In this document: one piece after another, positions 41,910 to 51,099 of the stretch | How positions within the stretch are numbered: position 1 is the stretch's first letter | Layout: each line of letters starts with the position of its first letter | DNA from: an uncultured Dorea sp. | GTDB lineage: Bacteria; Bacillota; Clostridia; Lachnospirales; Lachnospiraceae | Reading direction: 5' to 3' | Length of the DNA stretch: 64,000 nt | NCBI GenBank assembly: GCA_910577685.1 | Contig: CAJTOH010000018.1 | Coordinates: forward strand, 1-64,000 | Made by a program: the position numbers and the translations under genes | The notes under the pieces: model-generated | Database searches by the model: none | Told to the model about the DNA's origin: nothing | Seen by the model: the letters and a program-made list of their open reading frames with translations, nothing else

Positions 41910-42167
41910 ATGAAATATATAATTGTTTTGAGCGACGGGATGGAGGCTTCCGGCGAAGATTTCCGGATGCTGGTTCTTCCGGATCACCCGACGCCCATTG
42001 AGGTCCGGACCCATACGGGGGAGCCGGTTCCCTATCTGTTGTATGACAGTACGAAATCCATAAAAGGGGCAGAGGGGTATTCCGAGAAGACCGCCGCGCT
42101 GACAGGGAGAAACTGGCAGGACGGATACCGGCTGATCGGCCGTCTGCTGCAGGAGGAACTATGCTGA
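41910..42167 (+). pseudogene. apgM: internally deleted cofactor-independent phosphoglycerate mutase remnant
   Basis: This 85-aa frame begins like ApgM (MKYIIVLSDGM, the first metal-site segment). After about 13 residues it jumps to the C-terminal end of the same family: DFRMLVLPDHPTPIEVRTHTGEPVPYLLYDSTK, then GYSEKTAA. Intact ApgM is about 400 aa, so some 310 internal residues are missing, in frame. Most metal ligands and the active-site Ser are lost, so mutase activity is impossible. In related Clostridia a full apgM sits between hom and lysC, which supports this reading. Start, frame and the overlap with lysC are preserved, possibly to keep translational coupling. Confidence 0.75.
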
Positions 42168-43369
42168 TAGTAAAGAAATTCGGAGGCAGCTCCGTAGCGA
42201 ATAAAGAGAGAATTTTTAATGTTGCCAGAAGATGTATCGAAGACTACAGGGAAGGACACGACGTGGTGGTTGTGCTGTCCGCTATGGGAGATACGACGGA
42301 CGAGCTGCTTTCCCTTGCGGAGACGATTAACCCGAAGGCGAAGAAGAGGGAGCTGGATATGCTGCTGACCACCGGGGAACAGGTGTCGGTATCATTGATG
42401 GCGATGGCGCTGCAGTCCATGGATGTTCCGGCGGTGTCCCTCAATGCGTTCCAGGTGCGGATGTATTCTACCTCGCGGTATGGCAACGCGCGTTTTAAGC
42501 GGGTGGAGACGGAGAGGATCCTTCATGAACTGGATTCCAGAAAGATCGTGATTGTGACCGGATTTCAGGGCGTGAACAAGTACGATGACGTGACGACCCT
42601 TGGAAGAGGCGGTTCGGACACTACTGCGGTTGCGCTTGCAGCCGTGCTGCATGCGGACAAATGCGAGATCTACACGGATGTCGACGGGGTGTATACGGCA
42701 GATCCAAGGGTCGTGAAGAACGCAAAGAAAATCGACACGATTACCTACGACGAGATGCTGGAGCTGGCGAGCCTTGGGGCGCGGGTGCTCCACAACCGTT
42801 CCGTGGAGATGGCGAAAAAATACAATGTAGAACTGGTTGTGCGGTCAAGCCTTAACCGTTCGGAAGGAACCGTAGTCAAGGAGGCAAAAGGTGTGGAAAA
42901 ACTATTAGTGACGGGCGTAGCTGCCGATAAGAACACGGCAAGGATCTCCGTGATCGGGGTGGAGGACAGGCCGGGAATTGCTTTTCGTATCTTTGATACG
43001 CTGGCGAAGAACAATATCAACGTAGATATCATCCTGCAGTCCGTGGGACGGGAAGGGACGAAAGATATCTCGTTTACGGTGGCGTCGGAGGATTTAGAGG
43101 CGGCGATTCGGACGTTGGAGGAGAATAAAGAGCGGCTTACGATCAAGAAAATTACATGGAATGAGGATGTGGCGAAACTGTCTGTGGTAGGCGCGGGGAT
43201 GATGAGCAATCCCGGCGTGGCTGCGAAGATGTTCGAGTCCCTCTATAATTCCAGAGTCAATATCAATATGATCTCGACATCAGAGATCCGTATAACGGTT
43301 CTGGTGCCGAAGAGCGATATTGATAAGGCGATGAACGCTGTCCATGACGGTTTCGCTATGTCTGATTAA
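42161..43369 (+). CDS. lysC: aspartate kinase, monofunctional with two ACT domains
   Basis: This 402-aa first enzyme of the aspartate pathway has the KKFGGSSVANKERI nucleotide site at the start. VTGFQGVNKYDDVTTLGRGGSDTTAVALA and YTDVDGVYTADPR lie in the kinase domain (1-240). Paired ACT domains (about 262-400) bind the feedback amino acid, lysine and/or threonine. It overlaps the preceding remnant by seven bases. A strong internal ribosome binding site and GTG at codon 245 could give a separate regulatory beta subunit, as in Bacillus LysC. No lysine riboswitch was seen upstream. Confidence 0.96.
   Translation: MLIVKKFGGSSVANKERIFNVARRCIEDYREGHDVVVVLSAMGDTTDELLSLAETINPKAKKRELDMLLTTGEQVSVSLMAMALQSMDVPAVSLNAFQVRMYSTSRYGNARFKRVETERILHELDSRKIVIVTGFQGVNKYDDVTTLGRGGSDTTAVALAAVLHADKCEIYTDVDGVYTADPRVVKNAKKIDTITYDEMLELASLGARVLHNRSVEMAKKYNVELVVRSSLNRSEGTVVKEAKGVEKLLVTGVAADKNTARISVIGVEDRPGIAFRIFDTLAKNNINVDIILQSVGREGTKDISFTVASEDLEAAIRTLEENKERLTIKKITWNEDVAKLSVVGAGMMSNPGVAAKMFESLYNSRVNINMISTSEIRITVLVPKSDIDKAMNAVHDGFAMSD
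42878..43369 (+). other. internal translation start: predicted beta subunit of aspartate kinase
   Basis: AAGGAGG (42878-42884) lies eight bases before an in-frame GTG (42893-42895, codon 245). Initiation there would make a 158-aa protein holding only the two ACT domains (VEKLLVTGVAADKNTARI...). Bacillus subtilis aspartokinase II is known to use an equivalent in-frame start near codon 246 to form an alpha2-beta2 enzyme. Confidence 0.6.
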
Positions 43370-43408
43370 TGCGGTTTGCCGAAGTTTGCCCCCCGGGGGA
43401 GAGGGGTA

Positions 43409-43852
43409 TCACAACCGGCTTAGACTGCTGTTATGGTATTCCCCGGAGAAGGTGACGTCTTCGCCGAACCACGACGGGGGAACGAAGGCGTCCGCATCTT
43501 CTTTGGAAGAGAATTCCACCTCCACAAGAATGAGCGGCGCAAGATCTCCTTCAAAGACGTCAAGCTCCGCGGTCAGGCCATGTTCCAGCGGAATCATGTA
43601 GCGTTTCTTTTCGATTAATCTGCCGTCAATCTTGGCGAGGAGATGTTCATAGGCTTCCCGGGTGAGCGGAAGGTTGTATTCCTGCCTTTCCATGAAGCCT
43701 TTTGATTTGTAAGTAAGTTCGTACTTATCGTTATCCCGGCGGATGCGCACTACAGGATCTGTGTTCAGGTATCCCTGTGAAATAATCCTGCAGGGATAAT
43801 TTTCTGTGTTCCCGGGAAGTCTGCGTATGAGATATTTTCGTTCGATTTCCAT
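43409..43852 (-). CDS. CYTH-domain triphosphate tunnel enzyme
   Basis: This 147-aa protein opens with the metal-binding EIERKYLI (ExExK) motif and has alternating charged beta strands (VVRIRRDNDKYELTYKSKG, EKKRYMIPL, AELDVFEGDLAPLILVEVEF) that line the tunnel of CYTH enzymes. Family members hydrolyse inorganic triphosphate or thiamine triphosphate, or make cAMP; small single-domain bacterial ones are usually phosphatases. It is convergent to lysC and monocistronic. The substrate is not readable. Confidence 0.88.
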   Translation of the reverse strand: MEIERKYLIRRLPGNTENYPCRIISQGYLNTDPVVRIRRDNDKYELTYKSKGFMERQEYNLPLTREAYEHLLAKIDGRLIEKKRYMIPLEHGLTAELDVFEGDLAPLILVEVEFSSKEDADAFVPPSWFGEDVTFSGEYHNSSLSRL

Positions 43853-43979
43853 TGTTTGGCCTCCTGTCTGAGCGTGTTCGTTAGATCGTATTAGATTGCA
43901 TAGGTTAAAACGTTATCATCATAATAATATAAGAGTTTCTAAATGTAAATGACAAAAAGAAAAAGGGGGATGTTTCAGT

Positions 43980-44534
43980 ATGAAGAAAGTGAGTGTAATC
44001 CTTGCGGACGGGTTTGAGGAGGTCGAGGCATTGACCGTTGTGGACCTGTTAAGGCGGGCGACTATCTACGTAGATACGGTTTCAATCACGGAAGATTATA
44101 CGGTACACGGCGCCCATGGAATCAACGTGCAGACGGAAGATTTGTTCGAGGAAGTGAATTTCGTCGAGTCGGATATGATTGTGCTGCCGGGCGGGATGCC
44201 GGGGACGAAGAATCTGGACGCTCACGCCGGGGTGCGGAGGGTCGTGAAAGGATTCTATGACGAGGGCAAGAAGATCGCCGCGATCTGTGCGGCTCCGACG
44301 GTGCTGGGCAACATGGGGCTTCTGAAGGGAAAACGAGTTTCCTGCTATCCTTCCATGGAGAAAGAGATTCAGGGCGCGGTGATCTCCGGCGGTTCCGTTA
44401 CCGTAGACGGAAACATTATTACCAGCCGCGGAGTGGGTACGGCGGTTGATTTTGCGCTGAAGCTTATCGAGGTTCTGTCAGGACCTGCGAAGGCGAAGGA
44501 GATCGCGGAATCCATCGTTTACGAGACGAAATAA
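43980..44534 (+). CDS. DJ-1/PfpI family protein
   Basis: This 184-aa protein has the DJ-1 fold. It begins KVSVILADGFEEVEALTVVDLLRRA, has MIVLPGGMPGTKNL, and has the nucleophile elbow IAAICAAPTVLGNMGLLKGKRVSCYP with the reactive Cys at about 104. The early Glu (FEEVEA) completes the usual Glu-Cys pair. Related bacterial proteins (YajL) protect against electrophilic damage; exact chemistry is debated. AAAGGGGGA precedes the ATG. It stands upstream of tig but separated by a promoter-like region. Confidence 0.9.
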   Translation: MKKVSVILADGFEEVEALTVVDLLRRATIYVDTVSITEDYTVHGAHGINVQTEDLFEEVNFVESDMIVLPGGMPGTKNLDAHAGVRRVVKGFYDEGKKIAAICAAPTVLGNMGLLKGKRVSCYPSMEKEIQGAVISGGSVTVDGNIITSRGVGTAVDFALKLIEVLSGPAKAKEIAESIVYETK

Positions 44535-44557
44535 TACTGGATATTTATAGAGGTTTG

Positions 44558-44620
44558 TGTTATACTTCTTTGGTGAATGTATTGTAGTATACCTGTCCTG
44601 TTTTACTACCAACGGACAGG
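44558..44620 (+). promoter_or_regulatory. extended -10 promoter and leader hairpin of tig
   Basis: TGTTATACT (44558-44566) fits an extended -10 (TGn-TATACT); no good -35 is seen. CCTGTCC (44592-44598) and GGACAGG (44614-44620) form a leader hairpin 23 bp before the ATG. Confidence 0.4.
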
Positions 44621-44643
44621 ATAGAAACAGGAGGAAATAGTAG

Positions 44644-45930
44644 ATGAGCTTACAGGTAGAGAAGTTAGAGAAAAACATGGCGAAACTCACGGTTGAAGTT
44701 TCTGCCGATGATTTTGAAAAAGCGCTTCAGAGTGCATATAAGAAGCAGAAGAACAGGATTGCAATTCCGGGATTCCGTAAGGGGAAGGTTCCGCGCCAGA
44801 TGATCGAGAAGATGTACGGAGCGGAGATTTTCTATGATGACGCGGCTAATGAGCTGATCCCGAAGGCTTATGGAGAAGCTTACGAAGAGTGTGAAGAGGA
44901 TATTGTGTCCAGACCCCAGATCGACGTAGTACAGGCTGAGAAGGGAAAGCCATTCATTTTTACGGCTACGGTAGCGCTGAAGCCGGAGGTTACCCTCGGA
45001 CAGTATAAGGGGCTGGAGGTTGAGAAGTTCTCCACAGACGTAACGGAAGAGGAGATCGACGCCAAGCTCAAGGAAGAGGCGGAGAAGAATGCGAGAAAAG
45101 TTACGGTAGAAGACCGTCCTGTGCAGGATGGGGATGAAGTAATCCTTGATTATGAAGGATTTGTAGACGGAGTTGCCTTCGACGGAGGCAAGGGTGAGAA
45201 TCATCCGCTGGTGATCGGTTCCGGTTCTTTTATCCCGGGATTTGAAGAGCAGTTGATCGGCGTTAACGCCGGAGCGGACGTGGAAGTAAAGGTTACGTTC
45301 CCGGAGCAGTATCATTCAAAAGAGCTTGAGGGCAAGGAAGCAGTGTTCCGGTGCAGGGTACATGAGATCAAGGCGAAGGAGATTCCTGAGATTGACGACG
45401 AGTTCGCGTCCGAGGTGTCTGAGTTTGACACGTTAGAAGAGTACAAGGAAGACCTTAAGAAGAGCATAGCGCAGAGGAAGGAGTCCGAGGGCAAGGAGAA
45501 GCAGGAGGACGAAGCGGTTGAACAGGCTGTTAAGAATTCGCAGTATGAGCTTCCGGAGGCAATGATTGAGACGCAGGTGTCACAGATGGCAGAAGATTTC
45601 TCACGGAGAATCAAGAGCCAGGGACTTACCATGGAGCAGTATTTCCAGTTCACAGGTTTATCTGCCGAGAAGCTGCTGGAAGATATGCGTCCGCAGGCCG
45701 TAAAGAGTATTGAGACGCGTCTGGTATTAGAGGCGATTGTAAAGGCGGAGAATATCGAAGTCAGCGATGAGAGATTCGACGAAGAGGTCAAGAAGATGGC
45801 CGATATGTACCGGATGGATGCGGAGAAGATGAAAGAGACCATGGGTGACAGAGAGAAAGAGCGTATAAAGGAAGATATCGCTGTTCAGGAAGCGATTACA
45901 TTCGTGGTTGAGAACGCTGTAGAGAAGTAA
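44644..45930 (+). CDS. tig: trigger factor
   Basis: This 428-aa ribosome-bound chaperone/prolyl isomerase has an N-terminal ribosome-binding domain with FRKGKVPRQMIEKMYG (the GFRxxKxP contact). An FKBP-like domain (about 150-235; GDEVILDYEGFVDG, FIPGFEEQLIG) and the long helical C-terminal cradle follow. Length is normal. CAGGAGG precedes the ATG. It heads the conserved tig-clpP-clpX-lon-ysxC string. Confidence 0.97.
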   Translation: MSLQVEKLEKNMAKLTVEVSADDFEKALQSAYKKQKNRIAIPGFRKGKVPRQMIEKMYGAEIFYDDAANELIPKAYGEAYEECEEDIVSRPQIDVVQAEKGKPFIFTATVALKPEVTLGQYKGLEVEKFSTDVTEEEIDAKLKEEAEKNARKVTVEDRPVQDGDEVILDYEGFVDGVAFDGGKGENHPLVIGSGSFIPGFEEQLIGVNAGADVEVKVTFPEQYHSKELEGKEAVFRCRVHEIKAKEIPEIDDEFASEVSEFDTLEEYKEDLKKSIAQRKESEGKEKQEDEAVEQAVKNSQYELPEAMIETQVSQMAEDFSRRIKSQGLTMEQYFQFTGLSAEKLLEDMRPQAVKSIETRLVLEAIVKAENIEVSDERFDEEVKKMADMYRMDAEKMKETMGDREKERIKEDIAVQEAITFVVENAVEK

Positions 45931-45958
45931 TCACTGTCACGAATAAGGAGGCAGATAC

Positions 45959-46540
45959 ATGAGTTTAGTACCTTATGTCATTGAACAGACAAGCCGTGGG
46001 GAACGCTCCTACGACATTTATTCAAGGTTATTGAAAGATAGGATCATTTTTCTGGGAGAGGAAGTATCCGACGTATCGGCGAGCGTTGTTGTCGCGCAGC
46101 TTTTGTTCCTTGAGGCGGAGGATCCGGAGAAGGATATACACCTGTACATTAACAGTCCGGGAGGATCTGTGACGGCGGGTCTTGCGATCTATGATACGAT
46201 GCAGTATATTAAGTGCGACATTGAGACGATCTGCATCGGTATGGCGGCGAGTATGGGTTCCTTCCTGCTGGCAGGAGGAACGAAGGGAAAGAGACTGGCT
46301 CTGCCTAATGCGGAGATCATGATCCATCAACCGTCAGGAGGAGCGCGGGGGCAGGCAACGGAGATTGAGATTGCAGCAAAGCATATCTTACGTACCCGCG
46401 AGAGATTGAATCGAATATTATCAGAGAATACGGGACAGCCGATAGAGGTGATCAGTGTGGACACGGATCGGGATAATTTCATGTCGGCAGAGGAAGCGAA
46501 GGAGTACGGGCTGATCGACGAAGTGATCAAGAGCCGTTAA
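45959..46540 (+). CDS. clpP: ATP-dependent Clp protease proteolytic subunit
   Basis: This 193-aa serine protease has the complete triad: Ser in GMAASMGSFLL (about 98), His in AEIMIHQPSGG (about 123) and Asp in DTDRDNFMSAEEA (about 172). The N-terminal VPYVIEQTSRGERSYDIYSRLLKDRIIFLG segment forms the axial gate and ATPase contact. It assembles as a tetradecamer with ClpX, encoded 34 bp downstream. Confidence 0.98.
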   Translation: MSLVPYVIEQTSRGERSYDIYSRLLKDRIIFLGEEVSDVSASVVVAQLLFLEAEDPEKDIHLYINSPGGSVTAGLAIYDTMQYIKCDIETICIGMAASMGSFLLAGGTKGKRLALPNAEIMIHQPSGGARGQATEIEIAAKHILRTRERLNRILSENTGQPIEVISVDTDRDNFMSAEEAKEYGLIDEVIKSR

Positions 46541-46574
46541 GTTTCAGCGTGTGTCCCTTAGACGAGGTGAGAGA

Positions 46575-47834
46575 ATGGTAGGAAGGAACGACGATCAGGT
46601 CAGGTGTTCGTTCTGCAATAAGACGCAGAATCAGGTGCGTAAGCTGATCGCAGGGCCGAATGGCGCATATATCTGCGATGAGTGTATTGACGTCTGCACA
46701 GAGATTCTGGAAGAAGAGTTTGAATTCGGCGACGAAAGGCAGTGGAATCCGTTTGCGGATATCAATCTGTTAAAGCCGGAAGAGATCAAGGAGTTTCTGG
46801 ATGAGTATGTGATTGGGCAGGACGAGGCAAAGAAGGTCTTGTCTGTGGCAGTGTATAATCACTATAAGAGAATTATGGCAGGAAGGGATCTGGGTGTGGA
46901 GCTTGGTAAGAGCAACATTCTGATGCTTGGGCCTACAGGGTGCGGGAAGACGCTGCTCGCCCAGACCCTTGCAAGGATTTTAGGTGTTCCTTTTGCAATT
47001 GCCGATGCGACGGCGCTTACGGAGGCGGGATATGTAGGTGAGGATGTGGAGAACATTCTGCTTAAGATCATTCAGGCGGCCGACGGAGACATTGACCGGG
47101 CGGAATACGGTATTATCTATATAGATGAGATTGATAAGATCACAAGGAAGTCGGAGAATCCGTCTATTACGAGGGATGTATCCGGCGAGGGTGTGCAGCA
47201 GGCGCTTCTTAAGATTATAGAGGGCACTATAGCGAACGTACCTCCTCAGGGAGGCAGAAAGCATCCTCATCAGGAGTTGATCCAGATTGACACGACGAAC
47301 ATCTTATTCATCTGCGGCGGCGCGTTTGAAGGGATTGATAAGATCATTGAGAAGAGGATAGACCGTAAGTCGATCGGGTTTAATGTGGAGATCGGCGATA
47401 AGCATGAGAACGATGTTGACCGGCTGCTTAGTCAGGTACTTCCGCAGGATCTTGTGAAGTTCGGACTGATTCCGGAGTTGGTCGGACGCGTACCGGTGAC
47501 TGTGGCGCTTGAGATGCTTGATGAAGAGGCGTTGATTCAGATTCTGACAGAGCCGAAGAATGCGATTGTAAAGCAGTATCAGAAGATGTTGGAGCTTGAC
47601 GGAGTGGAGCTTACATTTGATGAGGAGGCCCTGAAAGCAGTTGCCGAGACTTCGTTAAAGAGGAAGACGGGGGCCAGAGGACTGCGCGCGATCATGGAGA
47701 ATATTATGATGGACATCATGTATAAGGCTCCGTCGGACGATTCGTTAAAAGCGTGCCGGATTACGGCGGATGTGGTGAAAGGAATCGGCGAGCCGGAGTG
47801 CGAGCGGATTGCAGACAAGTCCGTGAGCGCATAA
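46575..47834 (+). CDS. clpX: ATP-dependent Clp protease ATP-binding subunit ClpX
   Basis: This 419-aa AAA+ unfoldase has an N-terminal zinc domain (CSFCNKTQ...CDECI, about 10-38), Walker A GPTGCGKTLLAQ, Walker B IIYIDEIDKI, the RKHPHQE pore loop and sensor-2 GARGLRAIMENIM. The IGF-type ClpP loop reads KSIGFN. ATG 46575 sits four bases after GAGGTGAGA; an upstream in-frame start is rejected because it would place extra residues before the zinc domain. Confidence 0.98.
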   Translation: MVGRNDDQVRCSFCNKTQNQVRKLIAGPNGAYICDECIDVCTEILEEEFEFGDERQWNPFADINLLKPEEIKEFLDEYVIGQDEAKKVLSVAVYNHYKRIMAGRDLGVELGKSNILMLGPTGCGKTLLAQTLARILGVPFAIADATALTEAGYVGEDVENILLKIIQAADGDIDRAEYGIIYIDEIDKITRKSENPSITRDVSGEGVQQALLKIIEGTIANVPPQGGRKHPHQELIQIDTTNILFICGGAFEGIDKIIEKRIDRKSIGFNVEIGDKHENDVDRLLSQVLPQDLVKFGLIPELVGRVPVTVALEMLDEEALIQILTEPKNAIVKQYQKMLELDGVELTFDEEALKAVAETSLKRKTGARGLRAIMENIMMDIMYKAPSDDSLKACRITADVVKGIGEPECERIADKSVSA

Positions 47835-47899
47835 GAAGAGTATACAAGCGGACTTTGTCCGGTAAGGTATAAGAAACGTATATATAAGAAAGAATAGGA

Positions 47900-47957
47900 G
47901 GCGGGTGCATTTTTTGTACCCGCCGTAAGCGGAGAATCTCGCAAGCGGGATTCTTTT
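47900..47957 (+). terminator. tandem hairpins between clpX and lon
   Basis: GGCGGGT (47900-47906) pairs with ACCCGCC (47918-47924). AGAATCTCGC (47933-47942) folds on GCGGGATTCT (47945-47954) and is followed by TTTCTT. The second is a good intrinsic terminator, so lon probably has its own promoter between 47955 and 48005. Confidence 0.75.
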
Positions 47958-48005
47958 CTTAATACATGAATAATTATTAGCTTGATTCTTAGAGGAGAAT
48001 TGTTT

Positions 48006-50429
48006 ATGAACAGAGAGACGATGAGTCTGCCGATGGTGACTTTAAGAGGGATTACAATCTTGCCGGAGATGGTCCGCCATTTTGACGTCAGCCGTCCTAA
48101 GTCTATCAAGGCAATCGAGGAGGTTGTCGAGGGGAATCAGAAGATTTTCCTGACTGCGCAGAAGGACGGAGACGTGGAGGAACCGGGAATTGCCGACGTA
48201 TATCGGATGGGATGCATAGCTACGATCCGGCAGATCATTAAATTGCCCAGAAAAGTGAGCAGGGTCCTGATTACAGGCGAAGAACGGGCATACATCAACA
48301 CGATTGAATTCGAGGAGCCTTATCTTCGGGCTAATATTACCGTGATCCCTGACGCAGATATCTCCGGGGAGAAAAACCTTCGTCCAAAGAGCGGCATAGG
48401 GGATTATCAGGACGGGGAAAACCTGCCGGAAGATGCGGGACTCGTAGAGCCTCCGTTGAATCTGGAAGCGATGCTGCGCGGGCTTAAGGATATTTTCAGA
48501 GAATATTTGTCTAAAAATCCAAAACTTTCGAAAGAGCTTGCAGCCCAGACGGAGAGCATCGGGGAATTGAAAAAATTGGTGGACGTGATCGCGGCAAACG
48601 TACCCTTTTCTTATACGGACGCGCAGCAGCTCTTGGAGGAGACGGATCTGGTGCGGCGTTATGAGCTGCTTTCATTTAAACTGATGAATGAGATCCAGAT
48701 TATGAACGTGAAGGATGAGATTCAGGCGAAGGTGAAGAAGCGGGTAGACAAAAACCAGAGGGAGTACATTCTTCGGGAAGAGGCGAAACTGATCCGCGAG
48801 GAGCTTGGAGACGACAGCAGCCTTTCCGATGCGGAAGAATTCCAGCAAAAGACAGAGGAGCTTGAGGCACCGGAGGAAGTAAAGAAAAAACTGAAAAAAG
48901 AGATCCGCAGATTCCAGAATACTCTGGGCAGTCAGGCGGAGAACGGCGTGATCCGCACATATATCGAGACGATGCTTGAGATGCCATGGGACCGTGTGTG
49001 CGAGGAATCCGAGGATATTGAGTCTGCGAAGCAGATCTTGGAAGAGGATCACTACGGCCTTGAGAAGGTTAAGGAGAGAGTGCTGGAGTTCCTTGCCGTC
49101 AGATCTTTGACGAAGAAGGGGAATACTCCGATTCTCTGTCTTGCAGGCCCGCCGGGAACCGGAAAGACTTCTATCGCAAGATCTCTTGCAAGAGCGCTTA
49201 ATAAGCCGTACGTGCGCATTTCTCTGGGAGGAGTGCGGGATGAGGCGGAGATCAGGGGACACAGGAAGACTTATGTGGGAGCCATGCCTGGAAGGATTGC
49301 CAACGGTTTAAAGCAGGCAGAGGTTAAAAATCCGCTGATGCTTCTGGACGAGATCGACAAGGTAAGCAACGATTACAAGGGAGACACATTCTCGGCGCTT
49401 CTGGAGGTTCTGGACAGCGAGCAGAATCGGAAGTTCCGCGACCATTACCTTGAGGTTCCCGTCGATCTGTCGGAGGTACTATTCGTCACGACGGCGAATA
49501 CTCTGCAGCCAATCCCTAGACCCCTCTTGGACCGTATGGAAGTGATTGAGGTCAGCAGCTATACGGAGAATGAGAAGATGCATATTGCGACGGAACATTT
49601 GATTCCCAAACAGTTGGAGAAGCACGGCCTTGACGCGGAAAAGCTTAGTATCAGCAAGAAAGCGCTGTGGAAAATGGCGCGCAATTACACGAAGGAGGCG
49701 GGAGTCCGCCAGTTAGAGCGTAAGATCGGGGATATTTGCCGGAAAGCGGCCAGGGAAATCCTCGAGACGAAGAGAGAGTCTGTCCGTGTAACGGAACGCA
49801 ACCTTTCCCACTATCTGGGCAAGGAGTTATATATCTACCAGATGGCCAATGAAGCGGACGAGGTCGGGATTGTCCGGGGACTGGCGTGGACCAGCGTCGG
49901 CGGGGATACGCTTCAGATCGAGGTGAATATCATGCCGGGAGAAGGAGAGGTTCTCCTGACCGGTCAGATGGGTGATGTGATGAAGGAATCTGCCAGAACG
50001 GGAATCAGCTATATCCGTTCTGTCAGCAAAGAACATAAGATTGACGAGAGATTCTTTAAGGAGCACGACATTCACATCCATATACCCGAGGGCGCGGTTC
50101 CTAAAGACGGGCCGTCTGCCGGTATTACCATGGCGACGGCAATGATGTCGGCAATCACGGGAAGAAAAGCGAGAGCGGATATCGCTATGACCGGAGAGAT
50201 TACGCTGCGGGGAAGAGTGCTGCCTATCGGAGGATTGAAAGAGAAGCTTCTGGCCGCGAAGAACGCGGGCATTAAGGTGGTCGTTATCCCGAAGGAGAAC
50301 GTATCTGATGTGGAGGAGCTGTCTCATGAGATTACCAGAGGGCTTAAGATTGTCCCGGTGTCCCGCATGGACGAGGTGCTCAAAACGGCGCTGGCCCCAC
50401 GGGGTAAGACGGCTAAGCCTAAGAAGTAA
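48006..50429 (+). CDS. lon: ATP-dependent protease Lon
   Basis: This 807-aa protein has an N-terminal substrate domain (LPMVTLRGITILPEMVRHFDVSRPKS...), a coiled middle, an AAA+ domain with Walker A GPPGTGKTSIARSLA and LLDEIDKV, and a C-terminal protease domain. The catalytic Ser is in KDGPSAGITMATAM and the Lys in GGLKEKLLAAKNAG. ATG 48006 follows GAGGAG; the frame opens eight codons earlier. It degrades misfolded and regulatory proteins in the cytosol. Confidence 0.98.
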   Translation: MNRETMSLPMVTLRGITILPEMVRHFDVSRPKSIKAIEEVVEGNQKIFLTAQKDGDVEEPGIADVYRMGCIATIRQIIKLPRKVSRVLITGEERAYINTIEFEEPYLRANITVIPDADISGEKNLRPKSGIGDYQDGENLPEDAGLVEPPLNLEAMLRGLKDIFREYLSKNPKLSKELAAQTESIGELKKLVDVIAANVPFSYTDAQQLLEETDLVRRYELLSFKLMNEIQIMNVKDEIQAKVKKRVDKNQREYILREEAKLIREELGDDSSLSDAEEFQQKTEELEAPEEVKKKLKKEIRRFQNTLGSQAENGVIRTYIETMLEMPWDRVCEESEDIESAKQILEEDHYGLEKVKERVLEFLAVRSLTKKGNTPILCLAGPPGTGKTSIARSLARALNKPYVRISLGGVRDEAEIRGHRKTYVGAMPGRIANGLKQAEVKNPLMLLDEIDKVSNDYKGDTFSALLEVLDSEQNRKFRDHYLEVPVDLSEVLFVTTANTLQPIPRPLLDRMEVIEVSSYTENEKMHIATEHLIPKQLEKHGLDAEKLSISKKALWKMARNYTKEAGVRQLERKIGDICRKAAREILETKRESVRVTERNLSHYLGKELYIYQMANEADEVGIVRGLAWTSVGGDTLQIEVNIMPGEGEVLLTGQMGDVMKESARTGISYIRSVSKEHKIDERFFKEHDIHIHIPEGAVPKDGPSAGITMATAMMSAITGRKARADIAMTGEITLRGRVLPIGGLKEKLLAAKNAGIKVVVIPKENVSDVEELSHEITRGLKIVPVSRMDEVLKTALAPRGKTAKPKK

Positions 50430-50446
50430 AAGAGGGATAAGATATC

Positions 50447-51034
50447 ATGATTATTAAAAGTGTAGATTTGGAAACGGTGTGCGGCGTTACCAGCAGGATG
50501 CCGGAAAATACGCTGCCGGAGATTGCGTTTGCCGGCAAATCCAACGTAGGCAAATCGTCTCTGATCAATGCCTTGATGAACCGGAAATCCTACGCCCGCA
50601 TCTCCGCAACGCCGGGGAAGACCCAGACTATTAATTTTTACAATATTAACCGGGAGTTCTATCTGGTGGATCTTCCCGGATACGGGTATGCAAAGGTGTC
50701 TGAACAGGAAAAGCAGAAATGGGGGCAGATGGTGGAGCGCTACCTCCATGGTTCAAAGCAGCTTAGGGCTGTGTTTCTGCTGATTGATATCCGCCATGAC
50801 CCGTCGGCTAATGACAAGATGATGTACGACTGGATCGTAGCTCAGGGTTATTATCCCGTTATTATTGCGACAAAGCTGGACAAGATTAAGAGGAGCCAGA
50901 AGGATAAGCAGCTTAAAGCGGTTCGGCAGGGACTGGGATTGCCCGGGGGAGCAACGGTGATTCCGTTTTCTTCAGTTACGAAGCAGGGAAGGGACGAGGT
51001 CTGGGAACTGGCGGAGAAGGAATATCTGATATAA
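50447..51034 (+). CDS. ysxC: ribosome biogenesis GTPase YsxC/EngB
   Basis: This 195-aa small GTPase is required for 50S assembly. P-loop GKSNVGKSSLIN (about 29-40), switch I ATPGKTQTINFYN, G3 DLPGYGYAKVS, G4 TKLDKI and G5 FSSVT are all visible. It starts 17 bp after lon; the lon-ysxC pair is conserved in Firmicutes. Confidence 0.97.
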   Translation: MIIKSVDLETVCGVTSRMPENTLPEIAFAGKSNVGKSSLINALMNRKSYARISATPGKTQTINFYNINREFYLVDLPGYGYAKVSEQEKQKWGQMVERYLHGSKQLRAVFLLIDIRHDPSANDKMMYDWIVAQGYYPVIIATKLDKIKRSQKDKQLKAVRQGLGLPGGATVIPFSSVTKQGRDEVWELAEKEYLI

Positions 51035-51099
51035 AGAAAACCTGATAGGAAAAATATATGATGCAGGAGGATATTTCGTTAAAAAGAGGTGAATAATAC

